The notes under the pieces were generated by a model. It worked only from the letters and a program-made list of their open reading frames with translations, made no database searches and was not told where the DNA came from. A stretch of 64,000 bases of DNA from Hyphomicrobiales bacterium (GTDB lineage Bacteria; Pseudomonadota; Alphaproteobacteria; Rhizobiales; Rhizobiaceae), in contig UCMT01000001.1 of the NCBI GenBank assembly GCA_900473795.1, forward strand, positions 62,001-126,000, given 5' to 3'. Positions 7,445 through 17,031 of the stretch are shown here, one piece after another (position 1 is the stretch's first letter; each line of letters starts with the position of its first letter). The translations under genes were made by a program, and so were the position numbers.

Positions 7445-8374
7445 ATGACCGGACACGGTGACAGCGACCCTCTTACCCATGAGCATAGCTACCTGGGCGT
7501 TTCTCATGACACCAATGCCAGGCGGACCCTTTGGGTCGTCGTGCTCACGTCGGCAATGATGGTCGGCGAGATCATTGCCGGCTCAATCTTCAATTCCATG
7601 GCGCTCCTGGCGGATGGTTTTCATATGGCGACGCATGCGGGGGCTCTCGCCATCGCGGCATGGGCTTATGCCTTTGCCAGGCGGCACGCCCGCGACCGGC
7701 GGTTCAGCTTTGGAACCGGCAAGGTGGGTGACCTGGCGGGCTTTGCTTCCGCTTTGATCCTGGGCATGATCGCGTTCGGCATCGCAGCCGAATCTGTGGT
7801 TCGGCTCATGGAGCCACGCCCGGTTGCCTTCACTGAAGCAACCTTGGTTGCGGTTATTGGCTTGCTGGTCAATATCGCCAGCGCTCTGCTGCTGAGCGGT
7901 GGGAACACGCATGTCCATCAGCATGCCGGTCACGATCATCACCATGGCCACGACCATGGGGCGCACCATCATGACAACAATATGCGCGCAGCGTTTGTGC
8001 ATGTCATCGCCGACGCCTTGACCTCGGTCCTGGCAATTGCCGCGTTGCTCAGCGGGCGCTACCTCGGCTGGGTGTGGTTGGATCCGGTGATTGGAATCGT
8101 CGGAGCCCTCGTCATCGCCACCTGGTCGTGGTCGCTGATCCGGCAAACGGCGGCGGTTTTGCTCGATACGACCGACATGCATCTCGAAGCCGAAGTGCGC
8201 GCGCATGTCGAACGCAAGGGTGACGTCCGGATTACCGATCTGCATATCTGGCGGGTAGGCCCCGGGGCGCACGCAGCCATTGTCAGCGTCACGGGCGCGG
8301 TTAGCAGCGAAACCGTGCGGTCGCGTCTGGCGCCGGTGCACGAGTTGATCCATCTGACGGTTGAAACGCGATAG
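7445..8374 (+). CDS. dmeF: Cation diffusion facilitator, Co/Ni efflux protein DmeF
   Basis: 309-residue CDF transporter with six predicted membrane helices. SMALLADGFHMATH in TM2 and HVIADALTSVLA (HxxxD) in TM5 form the transport site. A histidine-rich loop at roughly residues 153-178 (HQHAGHDHHHGHDHG) lies between TM4 and TM5, typical of DmeF. The C-terminal cytoplasmic domain contains ITDLHIWRVGPG. It exports Co(II)/Ni(II) by proton antiport. It forms an operon with dmeR, and AGGAAAGG precedes its ATG. Confidence 0.92.
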   Translation: MTGHGDSDPLTHEHSYLGVSHDTNARRTLWVVVLTSAMMVGEIIAGSIFNSMALLADGFHMATHAGALAIAAWAYAFARRHARDRRFSFGTGKVGDLAGFASALILGMIAFGIAAESVVRLMEPRPVAFTEATLVAVIGLLVNIASALLLSGGNTHVHQHAGHDHHHGHDHGAHHHDNNMRAAFVHVIADALTSVLAIAALLSGRYLGWVWLDPVIGIVGALVIATWSWSLIRQTAAVLLDTTDMHLEAEVRAHVERKGDVRITDLHIWRVGPGAHAAIVSVTGAVSSETVRSRLAPVHELIHLTVETR

Positions 8375-8485
8375 GCCGAGCCAATCTCCAGCTGACAACC
8401 AACAATTGGCACAAGGACGATTGAACGCGGTCTTCGTCTCCTTTAGTCATGAGCCCGACGAAGTACCGGTTTTGCGGGGATTTGC

Positions 8486-9085
8486 GTGAAGATAGATGTC
8501 CGACTTTGCCTGCTCGCCGCCTGTCTCGCATTCCTGCCGGTGGACACGCGTGCGGAGTGGCAGGCGGTCGAAAAAGTCCAGCCCTATGCCATTTCCGGCA
8601 AAAGCGGTGCCGAACTCTATGCCTCGATCGGGGAGAAGGGGCCGAAGGTCGGCGGCTTAGGGCGCGCCATCGCACACACCAATTTCAAGTTGACCTGGAC
8701 CAGGAAATACGAAGTTCAGGGCGACGCCTGCGTGCTCGTTTCGGCGCGACCGAAGCTCATAATCACCTATACTTTGCCAAAGCCGTCCGAGCAGTTGCCG
8801 GCCTACACCAAGAAGAAATGGGAGATATTCAGCGCGGGGATCCAAAAGCACGAGCTGGTGCATGGGGATCACATAAAAGACATGGTGAAGAAGATCGAAG
8901 CCGCAACCGTCGGGCTCACCGTTCCCGCCGATCCCGATTGCCGCAACATCAAGACCGAAATGACCACACGCCTTGGCGCGCTCTCCAGAGCACAGCGACA
9001 GCAAAGCCGGGATTTCGACCGTATGGAGCTCACTGATGGCGGTAATATTCACCAACTGATACTGGCGCTCGTGAACGGCCACTAG
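8486..9085 (+). CDS. Secreted DUF922 protein, predicted zinc protease-like
   Basis: 199 residues beginning with a signal peptide (KIDVRLCLLAACLAFLPV, cleavage near TRA-EW). The motif HELVHGDH at about residue 131 is the HExxH-like zinc signature of DUF922, a family of predicted secreted Zn-dependent proteases. TWTRKYEVQGDAC upstream fits the same family. Its physiological substrate is unknown. The GTG at 8486 is preceded by a G-rich stretch. It is a single gene, 111 bp after dmeF, and need not be part of that operon. Confidence 0.75.
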   Translation: MKIDVRLCLLAACLAFLPVDTRAEWQAVEKVQPYAISGKSGAELYASIGEKGPKVGGLGRAIAHTNFKLTWTRKYEVQGDACVLVSARPKLIITYTLPKPSEQLPAYTKKKWEIFSAGIQKHELVHGDHIKDMVKKIEAATVGLTVPADPDCRNIKTEMTTRLGALSRAQRQQSRDFDRMELTDGGNIHQLILALVNGH

Positions 9086-9402
9086 AAAGCATGGTCGCAG
9101 GAAATTTTCGAATGTCCGTGACGTACGGTCGCCACCTCGCATGCGACCGGTCCTACGGTGCGGCCCACAGTTCTCGAAATAATAGGCATCGTCCTTCCGG
9201 CGGCCATCTCGACGGGTCCGGGGGTTCGAGGGTTCGGACCTCCAGCGAGCAGCGGATCTTGCGACGACCAAGGTCTGCAGATCGGTAACGTGGTATTCTA
9301 CATCACTTTCGCATTAAACGCCTGTAAGCCTTTAAAATAATTCGATGATCAACTTCGATCGTCAAGTGCCGCAGAAATCCTTGCGACCCGTTCGCTTGCT
9401 CG
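9086..9402. other. Gene-free stretch after the DUF922 gene
   Basis: No convincing coding frame is seen. The only structure is CGGTCGC...GCGACCG near 9126-9152, a 7-bp hairpin, plus a GTCCG...CGGAC imperfect palindrome near 9218-9242. Either could help end transcription from the preceding gene, but neither has a T-tract. Confidence 0.4.
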
Positions 9403-9497
9403 AGCTTTGCCAAACGAAATTCCTGCCTCATGCCTAACTTGAAGACAGCCTCTCATCCCTTTGAGTGAATAGTTGTCCGCCCTCAGTTTATGAATAT
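9403..9497 (+). repeat. Left arm of a 95-bp inverted repeat
   Basis: This segment matches the reverse complement of 10046-10140 along its whole length with roughly a dozen mismatches and two 1-bp gaps (my alignment by eye). The core CCTGCCTCATGCCTAACTTG and its flank are identical over 27 nt, and the inner end is GCCCTCAGTTTATGA in both arms. Confidence 0.85.
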
Positions 9498-9708
9498 CTC
9501 TTCTCCTCCCCGCAGACGGTGACCGCAGTGCGGCCCCGCAGATCGGCTCTTCGTTTAGAAGGTCGGTGTCGCGACATGCGCCTTTGCCCAGGAGATGTTC
9601 TCATATCGCACGGCGGGTTCGGCGTTCGAGTCCGAACCCCCGGAGCAGAGCAGTTTATGAGGACAGGGCAATGAGCTGGAAATGCGCTGGTCTCGAGTTC
9701 GCCGCAGC

Positions 9709-9918
9709 TTAAACTCCGACGACCCCAATTGTCGGCGGCACGAAGTTCGGAAACCCAAGGCTCGGATAATCGCAACGCCTGTCAAATTTGGAGATCGGCT
9801 GCGTACGCCTGCAAGTCGGATCGGTCTTGTAGGCATATCCAGGCAAATTGACGTATCGAACATGTGGGGTGCACACCACCAGGGCGACTCCGATGAGCAA
9901 TGCCGCGTAGGTCTTCAT
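9709..9918 (-). CDS. Small lipoprotein-like hypothetical protein
   Basis: 69 residues beginning MKTYAALLIGVALVVCTPH, a hydrophobic signal segment ending in a cysteine that imperfectly fits a lipobox (LVVC). The mature part has further cysteines (DPTCRR, DRRCDYP) and ends in a proline-rich VPPTIGVVGV. I chose the ATG at 9918 because the signal sequence starts there and GAGG lies about 9 nt upstream. It sits alone between the two long inverted repeats. I do not recognise a family; the supporting signs are the signal peptide and the ribosome-binding site. Confidence 0.5.
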   Translation of the reverse strand: MKTYAALLIGVALVVCTPHVRYVNLPGYAYKTDPTCRRTQPISKFDRRCDYPSLGFPNFVPPTIGVVGV

Positions 9919-10045
9919 GATCGCGCCTCGTAAGCAAAATGTCGGACTTAACACCAATACGGAACGTGTGTGTGCCTTCGTCGTGATGAAAGGCGTCCGC
10001 GCTGAGAGGCAAGCGCATCGCGATTGAACTCGGCGTCGACTGCAA

Positions 10046-10140
10046 ATATCTCATAAACTGAGGGCGACAACTATTTACCCAAAGGGATGAAGGGCCGTCT
10101 TCAAGTTAGGCATGAGGCAGGAACGTCGGCTGACAAAGCT
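10046..10140 (-). repeat. Right arm of a 95-bp inverted repeat
   Basis: Reverse-complement partner of 9403-9497. The inner end reads ATATCTCATAAACTGAGGGC and the outer end CAAAGCT. The arms are 548 bp apart. Confidence 0.85.
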
Positions 10141-10793
10141 GGATCAGGCGATAGGGTTGGCAAGGATTTCATGTAATAGCGGATTGGGCGGCGATAGGAG
10201 TGGATGCACAGTCCCGGAAGAAATGGGGTCGATCGCCATGCACATCGGCGTGTCTTGCCAATGTGGTCGAGGTTTTCTGCGCAGATCTTCCATTTCGAAA
10301 CGTGATGACGGCTGTCGATGCTTAAAAGTATGCTGTCAAAGAACTATATGTTCGAATCGAAACCTGAGAAACGGCAACAAGTTTGTGAAATCAATATTTG
10401 CGGCATTAACGATTTCTCAACCTAGGTTGCGCATCATTCTTAGTACAAACATAAGCGTGCAATAACTTTTCGCTGCAATATTATATTACGAATTTTTCTG
10501 GACTTACACAGACATCTTCTCCCACTAAATCCATAGATACATCGACAGATTTCTTGCCTAGCAGTGCGTTTCGGCATCTGCATTACTCGTGGCCGGCCTC
10601 CGGCCGGCCACAGCCCATCAGCGCTTTTTTCATACCGACCAGCCGCGGTTCGGTAACAGACTGACCACGGGCGATAAGCTCGGAGGGCACATCGTGACAT
10701 TCTGGCGGAATGACTCGCGCCGGACAGTTTTCAAGAATCCCGGACACCAGAAGCCATGACTGACTTCTGTACCTGGCCCCGGAGGAAGCCGCC
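10141..10793. other. Gene-free, partly AT-rich region upstream of the chemoreceptor
   Basis: No supported coding frame. From about 10320 to 10560 the base composition drops clearly below the rest of the window, with AATATTATATTACG-like runs. At 10589-10611 there is a perfect palindromic hairpin, GTGGCCGGCC-TCC-GGCCGGCCAC, followed 14 nt later by a run of six T. It could be a terminator for an unseen transcript or part of the long leader of the chemoreceptor gene. Confidence 0.4.
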
Positions 10794-12764
10794 ATGACGA
10801 TACCATCCATTTTTTCTCGCATCAGTGCAAAACTCGCATTCATGTCCGGTCTTGGCATTTTCATGGTGGTCGCCATGCTCGTTACCGGATGGCAGACGAA
10901 CCGAATGATCAGCGACAGCTCCAACATGGAACAACTGCAATTGATCATTTCCCGCGATCTCGTGGACGCAAAGGCGTCCGTGCGGGGAATGCAGATCGGC
11001 GTGCAGGAACTGCGCCTGGCGCGCACCAAAGACGATGCGGCGAAGGCGGTTGCCTACCTGAAGGAACGCCATCAATCGTTGATCAAATATCTTGATAGCG
11101 CGATGTCGGCGCTGACAATTCAGGTCAACCGCGACCGGGTCCAAGCGATCAAGGCGTTGGCCGAGGGCTATTTCGCCACAGCCCGCGAACTTGCGAAAGT
11201 GATTGATACCAAGCTGGGCGCGGCGGACGATAGAAGTGTTGGCGCCCAGGAAGAGCAGCTGCGGTCATCGCTGCTGGAAACCGCAGGAAAAATGACGAAA
11301 ACGCTGGACGAAGGCGTTGAGGTCGCGAAGGGGCGCGCCAACCAGGCAGGCGGTGATATGGAGGCCGCCCAGAACCTGGCGCAGATGCTGAACCTCGGGG
11401 TCGGTGCCTTGGTTGTCGTCACGCTCGCTGCGTCGACCCTCTTCGGAGCGAGAGGCGTCGCCCGGCCGATCGGCAGGCTGACCGAAAGCATGAGCGTTCT
11501 TGCGAACGGCAATCTCGACACAAATGTTCCGTTTGGTGCGCGCCGCGACGAGATCGGCGAGATGGCGCGGGCCGTCGAGGTGTTCAAAGAGAACGGCATC
11601 AAGGTACGCGAAATGAATGCGCAGGAGGCGGCGCTGCAGGCGAAAAGCGCTGACCTGCAGTCGAGCATCGGCGTGGTGGTAGCGGCCGCGGTTGCCGGTG
11701 ACTTCACGCAGCGCATCACCAAGGACTACGCCAACGCCGATCTCAACCGGTTTGGGACGAGCGTCAATGAACTCGTGTCCTCGGTGGACAACGGAATCGC
11801 CGAGACCCGACGAGTGGTGGCGGCCCTGGCCGAAGGTGACCTGACGGAAAGCATGCGCGGCGAGCTCCAGGGCGCCTTCGGTGAACTGCAGGGTAACGTC
11901 AACGCAACGATGGCGAGCCTGCGCTCGGTGCTGGGTGAGGTGCGCGCCGCAACCGACACGATCAACGGCGGCGCGGGCGAGCTGCGAACGGCCTCCAACG
12001 ACCTGTCAAAACGCACCGAGCGGCAGGCCGCCTCGCTCGAGGAAACCTCATCGGCGCTGGAGGAAATCACGGTCGCCGTCAGGAATTCAACCGAGCGGGC
12101 GACGGAGGCCAGCCACATGGTCAACGAGGCGCGCCGCAGCACCGAACAGTCGAGCGCCGTCGTCAAGGATGCGGTCTCAGCGATGGGGCGGATCGAGCAG
12201 GCCTCCGGCGAGATCAGCCAGATCATCAACGTCATCGACGAGATCGCTTTCCAGACCAACCTGCTGGCGTTGAACGCCGGCGTTGAAGCCGCCCGCGCCG
12301 GTGATGCCGGCAAGGGTTTTGCCGTCGTCGCCCAGGAAGTGCGTGAACTCGCCCAGCGGTCGGCTGTGGCCGCCAAGGACATCAAGGCACTGATCCGGCG
12401 CTCTGGCGAGGAGGTCAATGCCGGCGTCAAGCTGGTGACGGCAACCGGCGACGCGCTCACCTTGATCCAGGGGCATGTTGTCAAGATCAACGAGTATGTG
12501 CATTCGATCGCCACCGCCGCCAAGGAACAGTCGACCGGCCTCTCGGAGGTCAGCACGGCCGTCAACGAGATGGACCAGGTGACTCAGCAGAACGCGGCGA
12601 TGGTCGAGGAATCGACCGCCGCGACCAACCGGTTGGCCGAGGAAGCCGCCACCCTCGCTCGGCTAATCACCCGCTTTAAGCTTGATCGTCCCCAGCCGGT
12701 GCTTCGCGCTATCGATCTTGCGAGCCGCCGTGGTGCGTCTCCCGCCGTGAGAGTTGTCCGTTGA
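10794..12764 (+). CDS. Methyl-accepting chemotaxis protein
   Basis: 656 residues. TM1 is near residues 15-35 ([18 protein letters not shown]). A helical periplasmic region to about 195 contains the helix pair around [16 protein letters not shown]2 is near 197-217 ([18 protein letters not shown]), followed by HAMP ([18 protein letters not shown]) and a second HAMP-like stretch around 290-345. The cytoplasmic signalling hairpin includes [20 protein letters not shown] and [16 protein letters not shown], the CheA/CheW contact region. There is no C-terminal NWETF-type CheR-docking pentapeptide. GGAGG precedes the ATG. The ligand is unknown; no chemotaxis genes lie nearby. Confidence 0.93.
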   Translation: MTIPSIFSRISAKLAFMSGLGIFMVVAMLVTGWQTNRMISDSSNMEQLQLIISRDLVDAKASVRGMQIGVQELRLARTKDDAAKAVAYLKERHQSLIKYLDSAMSALTIQVNRDRVQAIKALAEGYFATARELAKVIDTKLGAADDRSVGAQEEQLRSSLLETAGKMTKTLDEGVEVAKGRANQAGGDMEAAQNLAQMLNLGVGALVVVTLAASTLFGARGVARPIGRLTESMSVLANGNLDTNVPFGARRDEIGEMARAVEVFKENGIKVREMNAQEAALQAKSADLQSSIGVVVAAAVAGDFTQRITKDYANADLNRFGTSVNELVSSVDNGIAETRRVVAALAEGDLTESMRGELQGAFGELQGNVNATMASLRSVLGEVRAATDTINGGAGELRTASNDLSKRTERQAASLEETSSALEEITVAVRNSTERATEASHMVNEARRSTEQSSAVVKDAVSAMGRIEQASGEISQIINVIDEIAFQTNLLALNAGVEAARAGDAGKGFAVVAQEVRELAQRSAVAAKDIKALIRRSGEEVNAGVKLVTATGDALTLIQGHVVKINEYVHSIATAAKEQSTGLSEVSTAVNEMDQVTQQNAAMVEESTAATNRLAEEAATLARLITRFKLDRPQPVLRAIDLASRRGASPAVRVVR

Positions 12765-13631
12765 AAGAGAACAACATGAATTCGTCGCCCTGAAATGGTC
12801 GAGAACCACATCATCCCCACCCACCAGAATACGTCAGCCTCATCGTGAACAAGAGACAACAGGTCAGGGTGTCCGACGACGAAGTAAGTCTGTACGCTGC
12901 GCCACAGGATCTCCGGGTCACGACTCTCGACGAGATGCAGGACAAGCTCATCACGCTGGTGCTTCCGGGCGGAGTTCCGCCCGGCTGGAATATGATGAAT
13001 ATGGGGAGCGGCGATGTCGCCGGGAACGTCGGGGGCGTCTTGACGCTGCCCATCGCGTCCCCGCCATGCCAAGGATCAACTAACGAGTTCACTTCTGAGG
13101 GATCCCGTAGTTGTCCGCCTCCATGGTTGTCGATCTAGCAGGCGCCAATATGCTTTTCGATGATTGTCAGGGGAGTTCCTGGTGGGAACATGCACAGCAA
13201 ATGGACTCCTTCGTCCGAGGTTCGCTTCGGATCCCGGAAAGACGACGATGCCAGCCGCTTTAAGGGCGCAGCTCAGGGAGCTGAAGAGAAGACCCGGAAA
13301 TGACCGGTGAGCCCGACGACATGGACCCCGGCAGCGAGACATGCGCGGACCATCGCGTTGAAAGCTATTGGCCGCAGCCGAGTGGGGCGCCCCGTGGTCG
13401 AACGGGCGCACCTGAAAAGCGCGTCTATGGAAGAGCGCACCCTCGGAGCGTTGAATGACTGCCTTGATCTCCGTGCCGACGCCATCGTGGCCAGCAGAGT
13501 TAGCACAGATTGCGCATCGGAAAATGCGCAAGAACTTTATGCTACGCGCATGCCGCCAAAAATGGTAATTTCAGACGAGGGCGGTTTCATCGAGGGGAAC
13601 GTGCGCCACCTAGAGCAGGGGGGAGTGTGTC
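12765..13631. other. 867-bp region without a supported gene
   Basis: Open frames exist (a GTG-started 97-codon frame at 12845 on the plus strand, and minus-strand frames over 13076-13531), but none has a good ribosome-binding site, a recognisable motif or consistent codon use. Short fragments such as AGVHVVGLTGHF on the minus strand hint at a decayed gene, but I cannot name it. The last 20 bp hold the G-rich ribosome-binding site of the aminotransferase. Confidence 0.35.
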
Positions 13632-14825
13632 GTGCCAATCGCCACCGTGTCCAGCCGGATGCTCGCCGTCACCGAGGAAATGCGCACGGTCATGGATTTT
13701 GCGCGAAACGTCCTGGAGGGCGACGGCCTAGGCCCCGATGCCTGCGATTTCATGTTCGGCAATCCGCAGGAAATGCCGCTGCGCGGATTTGTCGATGCAT
13801 TGATCCGCCATGTTGAGCCGCAGGATGTTCACTGGTTCGGCTATAAAAAGTACGAAACGCTGGCGCGCGAAACGGTGGCCCGTTCACTTAGCCAGGCGCG
13901 TAGCCGGAACTACACGCCAGACGACATAGCGATCACCGCGGGAGGGTTCGGCGCGATAGCGGCCGCGCTGCTCGCCGTGCTCGAGGTGGGAGAGGAAGTC
14001 ATCTATCCGCGTCCCGGCTGGTTCGCCTATGGTGCCCAGATTCGCGGCGCGGCAGGGACACCCGTCGCCGTCGACCTAACACCGGGAACTTATGACCTCG
14101 ATCTCGAAAGGATCGAGGCAGCGATCACCCCGCGCACCCGGGTGGTGGTGGTCAACACGCCCCACAACCCGACCGATCGCATCTTTCCCCGCGCTCAACT
14201 CGACGCGCTCGCCGACAAGCTCGTGGCCGCGTCCGAAAGATTTGGTAAGGTGATTTATCTCCTTGCTGACGAGCCCTATGCGCGACTGGTATTCGACGGC
14301 CATGCGCATATCAGTCCGGCCGAGAGCTACCCGCACACGCTGATCGCCTATTCCTTTGGAAAGACCTTACTCACGCCCGGCGAGCGCCTCGGCTGGCTCG
14401 CACTCGGGGCGGACATGCCCGAGGCCGATCGCATAAGGCTGCGCGAGGCTGTCGACATGGCGCAGGTTTCGCACGGTTGGGCTTTCGCCGGCCGTACTCT
14501 GCAGCGGGCACTGCCCGATCTCGAGAAGCTCAGCATAAATATCGCAGCCCTCGCGCGCCGCCGCGATCGCATGGTCGAAGGCTTGAGGGCAGCGGGATAC
14601 GACCTGCCGGTGCCTGAAGGTACGTTCTATCTCATTCCACGTTCCCCAATACCGGACGACACGGCCTTCGCGGCACGTCTCGCAACTGAAGGTGTCTGGG
14701 TGCTGCCCGGCAGCGTCGCCCAATTGCCTGGACGTCTGCGGATCAGTTTAACCGCAAACGACGCCATGGTGGAGCGCTCTTTGCCCGTCTTTGCGCGAGC
14801 GATCCGGGAAGTAGTCGCAGCCTAA
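13632..14825 (+). CDS. PLP-dependent class I/II aminotransferase
   Basis: 397 residues of fold-type I. VVVNTPHNPTDR carries the substrate-contacting Asn, LLADEPYARLVFDG the PLP-binding Asp, and YSFGKTLLTPGERLGW the Schiff-base lysine. RLRISLTAND near the end holds the carboxylate-binding arginine. It transfers an amino group between an amino acid and a keto acid, but the amino donor cannot be read from sequence. The GTG at 13632 is preceded by GGGGGGAG about 8 nt upstream. It stands alone between gene-poor stretches; a short hypothetical gene converges on it. Confidence 0.85.
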   Translation: MPIATVSSRMLAVTEEMRTVMDFARNVLEGDGLGPDACDFMFGNPQEMPLRGFVDALIRHVEPQDVHWFGYKKYETLARETVARSLSQARSRNYTPDDIAITAGGFGAIAAALLAVLEVGEEVIYPRPGWFAYGAQIRGAAGTPVAVDLTPGTYDLDLERIEAAITPRTRVVVVNTPHNPTDRIFPRAQLDALADKLVAASERFGKVIYLLADEPYARLVFDGHAHISPAESYPHTLIAYSFGKTLLTPGERLGWLALGADMPEADRIRLREAVDMAQVSHGWAFAGRTLQRALPDLEKLSINIAALARRRDRMVEGLRAAGYDLPVPEGTFYLIPRSPIPDDTAFAARLATEGVWVLPGSVAQLPGRLRISLTANDAMVERSLPVFARAIREVVAA

Positions 14826-14888
14826 TTCCTGGCGAGCACATCCTGTAGTCTGGGCAGCGCGAACTGCGAGCCGATCAGCTGCGAAGAG

Positions 14889-15128
14889 TTAATCTGCGAT
14901 AGGCGTCTCATCGATCTTGGTCCATATGAGGCTCCATTCATCGCTGCCGCCTTCGTTGTGGGTGTAATGTCCATGGTCGGCGATATCGCCATCCGGCAAA
15001 ACGAAGCCGGGTGGCGCGAGACCGGGGAGTTTGAGGATGCGGAGGACGTCGAACAGTTCCGCGAGTGTTGTAACGTGCTTGATCTCCTCACGACCGCGAT
15101 ACTTGATTGTCCACGCGTAGAACGTCAT
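14889..15128 (-). CDS. Small hypothetical protein
   Basis: 79 residues starting MTFYAWTIKYRGREEIKH, followed by LAELFDVLRILKLPGLAPPGFVLP and a histidine/tryptophan-containing tail (GHYTHNEGGSDEWSLIW). It is soluble with no signal peptide. GAGGAG lies about 12 nt upstream of the ATG, a little far. I do not recognise a family. It is kept because its composition is protein-like and it has a plausible start. Confidence 0.5.
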   Translation of the reverse strand: MTFYAWTIKYRGREEIKHVTTLAELFDVLRILKLPGLAPPGFVLPDGDIADHGHYTHNEGGSDEWSLIWTKIDETPIAD

Positions 15129-15245
15129 GCGCGCTCACTTACTCCTCAACAGTGGTATGCGTGTGCGCAAAACGGGCGGGTATCCATTTCGCCGCCACTC
15201 GCCACATTTCGTCACGCCCTCAACCAGTGAGGGCGCGCGAACATT

Positions 15246-15539
15246 TCACAAGGCAACGCCTTCAAGCGCGATGATCCTCGTCCGGGCGCATCGCTCGCGA
15301 ATGGCTTTAAGCCGACTGTACTCTGTCGAATTGTGCCACCCCATCAACGCTGCCATGTCTGGAAACTCGACGATGACCAGGCGGTGCGGCTCCCAGTCGC
15401 CTTCGAGTACCTTGGCCGCGCCGCCGCGCCCGAGGTAGCGACCACCATAATGTTACTCGGTCGCCGACACGTCCCATTTGTACTCTTCGAAGGCTTCGGC
15501 ATCAAACACGTCGACATCGGCGATGAGGTAAGCGGCCAT
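15246..15539 (-). pseudogene. DUF1330 family protein with an in-frame stop codon
   Basis: Translated from the ATG at 15539, the frame begins MAAYLIADVDVFDAEAFEEY, reaches TAA at 15455-15453 (codon 29), and continues in the same frame with HYGGRYLGRGGAAKVLEG, EPHRLVIVEFPDM and IIALEGVAL to a TGA at 15248-15246. The full span is 98 codons, the normal DUF1330 length, with no frame change. The stop therefore looks like a single-base nonsense change (for example CAA to TAA) in an otherwise intact ferredoxin-like-fold protein. AAGGAG precedes the ATG. A sequencing error is the main alternative. Confidence 0.85.
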
Positions 15540-15991
15540 TATGCACTCCTTGGCCAACACGCTGCGCATGAGGCCCGAATTAGTTGCGAGGATAATCCGC
15601 GCCTCTAGTCGTCTTTTTCCACTTGGTGGCAGCGACCTTGGAGGCTTGGCCTCGGGAATAGGTGAAACCTCCTGCCGATCCAAAGCGGCGGTACTTGGAT
15701 CGGCATTGTAAATGAGCTAATGCTAATATGTGGGCAAATGAAAAGAGAACATCATCACGGATAGGGCAAAGGTGCCCATTCCATCCACCAGTGGAAGTGG
15801 ATCATCCATCGGACGGGCGCTCTCGCTTGGCATTCTAACCTGTCGCTTCACCCCTTTGATCACCGGATCGGTCCTGATCGCCGCCAGCACAGGACAATCG
15901 ACGAGTTTCGGAAAGGCGTTACTTTCTCGATGCGCCTCACCCGTTCGAACTTAATTTTGCTGCATTGCAGCACAAGTAGTGGCACGTAACC
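15540..15991. other. Gene-free stretch between the DUF1330 pseudogene and the PhyH-like gene
   Basis: Contains one copy of the 90-bp dispersed repeat (15641-15730) and otherwise nothing I can assign. Confidence 0.4.
15641..15730 (-). repeat. Dispersed 90-bp repeat, copy A
   Basis: Shares its layout with 17723-17814: GAGGCTT, then AACCTCC-x-GCCGATC, a variable loop, GATCGGC, TTGTAA, and finally AGCTAATGxTAATAT. The GCCGATC...GATCGGC arms can form a hairpin in both copies, and the loops differ while the stems are kept. On the minus strand, an AT-rich promoter-like end would precede the hairpin. It may be an intergenic repeat or a small RNA. The function is unknown. Confidence 0.6.
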
Positions 15992-16987
15992 GTGTATCCG
16001 CGGACAATGGGGTGCTTTCTCATGCTTGACGCACGTACATCCAAGCCGATTGACCTGGAAACCATCGCTCGCACCGGCGGTGCCTTCCGTCGCATGGCGG
16101 CGCGCATTCCCACCTATTTCACTGACCTGCGGGAGAACCCCGCCTGGCTTCCGATGTTCCTGCTGGCGCGAACGATGCCGTTTCGCAAGGCGCATTGGCT
16201 GACTGCCAGGCCCGTGCGCTTCACCGCCAGTGCTGGGCCTTCGATGTTCGGGGACCTTCGGGCGGACGCGATCGCGGCGGAACTCAGGCGAACCGGTATT
16301 TTCGCCGGTCTCACACTGCCGGCGCCGATCCAGGAGGAAATCGCTCGGTTTGGACGCGAAACACCGTGTTTCGGCAACTTCGAGCGCAAGCTGGAATTTC
16401 TGGCCGGTGAACACGCAGACGCTGAGCGGCGCTTCGGCCGCACGATCCTGAGCGGCCACCATTTCGAGCGGGTGTTGCACTGTGACGCCGCTTTGGCAGT
16501 GCAGCAGGACCCGTTGCTTCTCGACGTGGCCAGGCATTATCTCGGTGGTGAAGCCAAGTTGATCACGACGCGGACATGGTGGAGCTTTCCGACGAAGTCG
16601 GCCTCCGAAGCCGATCTCAGCCGCGCCTCGTTCAAGTTCCATTTCGATCTTGATGACTGGCGGATGCTGAAATTCTTCTTCTATCTCTCCAACGTCGATG
16701 CCGATGCGGGCCCGCACGTCTATGTGCGGGGCAGCCACAACCGCCGGCGCATGAAGCACCAATTGACGTTGCTCGTGGGTCACCCGGCGGATGAAGTGTT
16801 GGGCTTCTATGGGGAAGACAGCGCCGTCACCTTGACCGGGAACGCTGGTACGGGTTTTGTCGAGGACCCGTTTGGCTTTCATATGGGGACATTGGCAAGA
16901 CAGACCCCCCGCCTGATGATGGAAGTCGGATTCGGGGTATCGAAGCCGTCAATGCGCCGCTATCACGGTGAACCCGTCATCCGTTGA
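15992..16987 (+). CDS. Phytanoyl-CoA dioxygenase-like (PhyH) protein
   Basis: 331 residues from a GTG at 15992; ATG codons at 16007 and 16022 are equally credible starts, and no strong ribosome-binding site decides. The C-terminal half resembles Fe(II)/2-oxoglutarate oxygenases of the PhyH group: FKFHFDLDDWRMLKFFFYLS contains an H-x-D iron motif and a later FGFHMGT supplies the distal histidine. VDADAGPHVYVRGSHNRR matches the family segment between them. These enzymes hydroxylate lipid or secondary-metabolite substrates. The actual substrate is unknown, and there are no pathway neighbours. Confidence 0.6.
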   Translation: MYPRTMGCFLMLDARTSKPIDLETIARTGGAFRRMAARIPTYFTDLRENPAWLPMFLLARTMPFRKAHWLTARPVRFTASAGPSMFGDLRADAIAAELRRTGIFAGLTLPAPIQEEIARFGRETPCFGNFERKLEFLAGEHADAERRFGRTILSGHHFERVLHCDAALAVQQDPLLLDVARHYLGGEAKLITTRTWWSFPTKSASEADLSRASFKFHFDLDDWRMLKFFFYLSNVDADAGPHVYVRGSHNRRRMKHQLTLLVGHPADEVLGFYGEDSAVTLTGNAGTGFVEDPFGFHMGTLARQTPRLMMEVGFGVSKPSMRRYHGEPVIR

Positions 16988-17031
16988 ACTCGGCGGCAAC
17001 TGAAAGGCGCCGCCGAGCGATTGCGTCGAAA

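Larger units (their letters stand above)
9403..10140. mobile_element. Putative 738-bp inverted-repeat-bounded element (MITE-like or decayed insertion)
   Basis: The segment is bounded by two 95-bp imperfect inverted repeats at 9403-9497 and 10046-10140. It encodes no transposase that I can recognise, only a small lipoprotein-like reading frame on the minus strand at 9709-9918. The termini show no obvious direct repeat of the target. It could be a non-autonomous transposon carrying a passenger gene, a remnant of a larger insertion, or two inverted copies of another repeat. The mobile-element call is inferred from structure only. Confidence 0.4.

Noticed and set aside
9615-9639. tRNA T-arm-like GTTCGAGTCC near GGGTTCGG...CCGAACCC
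   Set aside because: It is an 8-bp simple hairpin; no anticodon or D-arm and no acceptor stem can be built around it.
12845-13138. GTG-started 97-codon frame
   Set aside because: No Shine-Dalgarno, no family resemblance and a low-complexity end; not enough to call a gene.
13076-13531. Minus-strand frames in the gap before the aminotransferase
   Set aside because: Possibly a decayed gene, but no stretch long enough to identify and no start signal.
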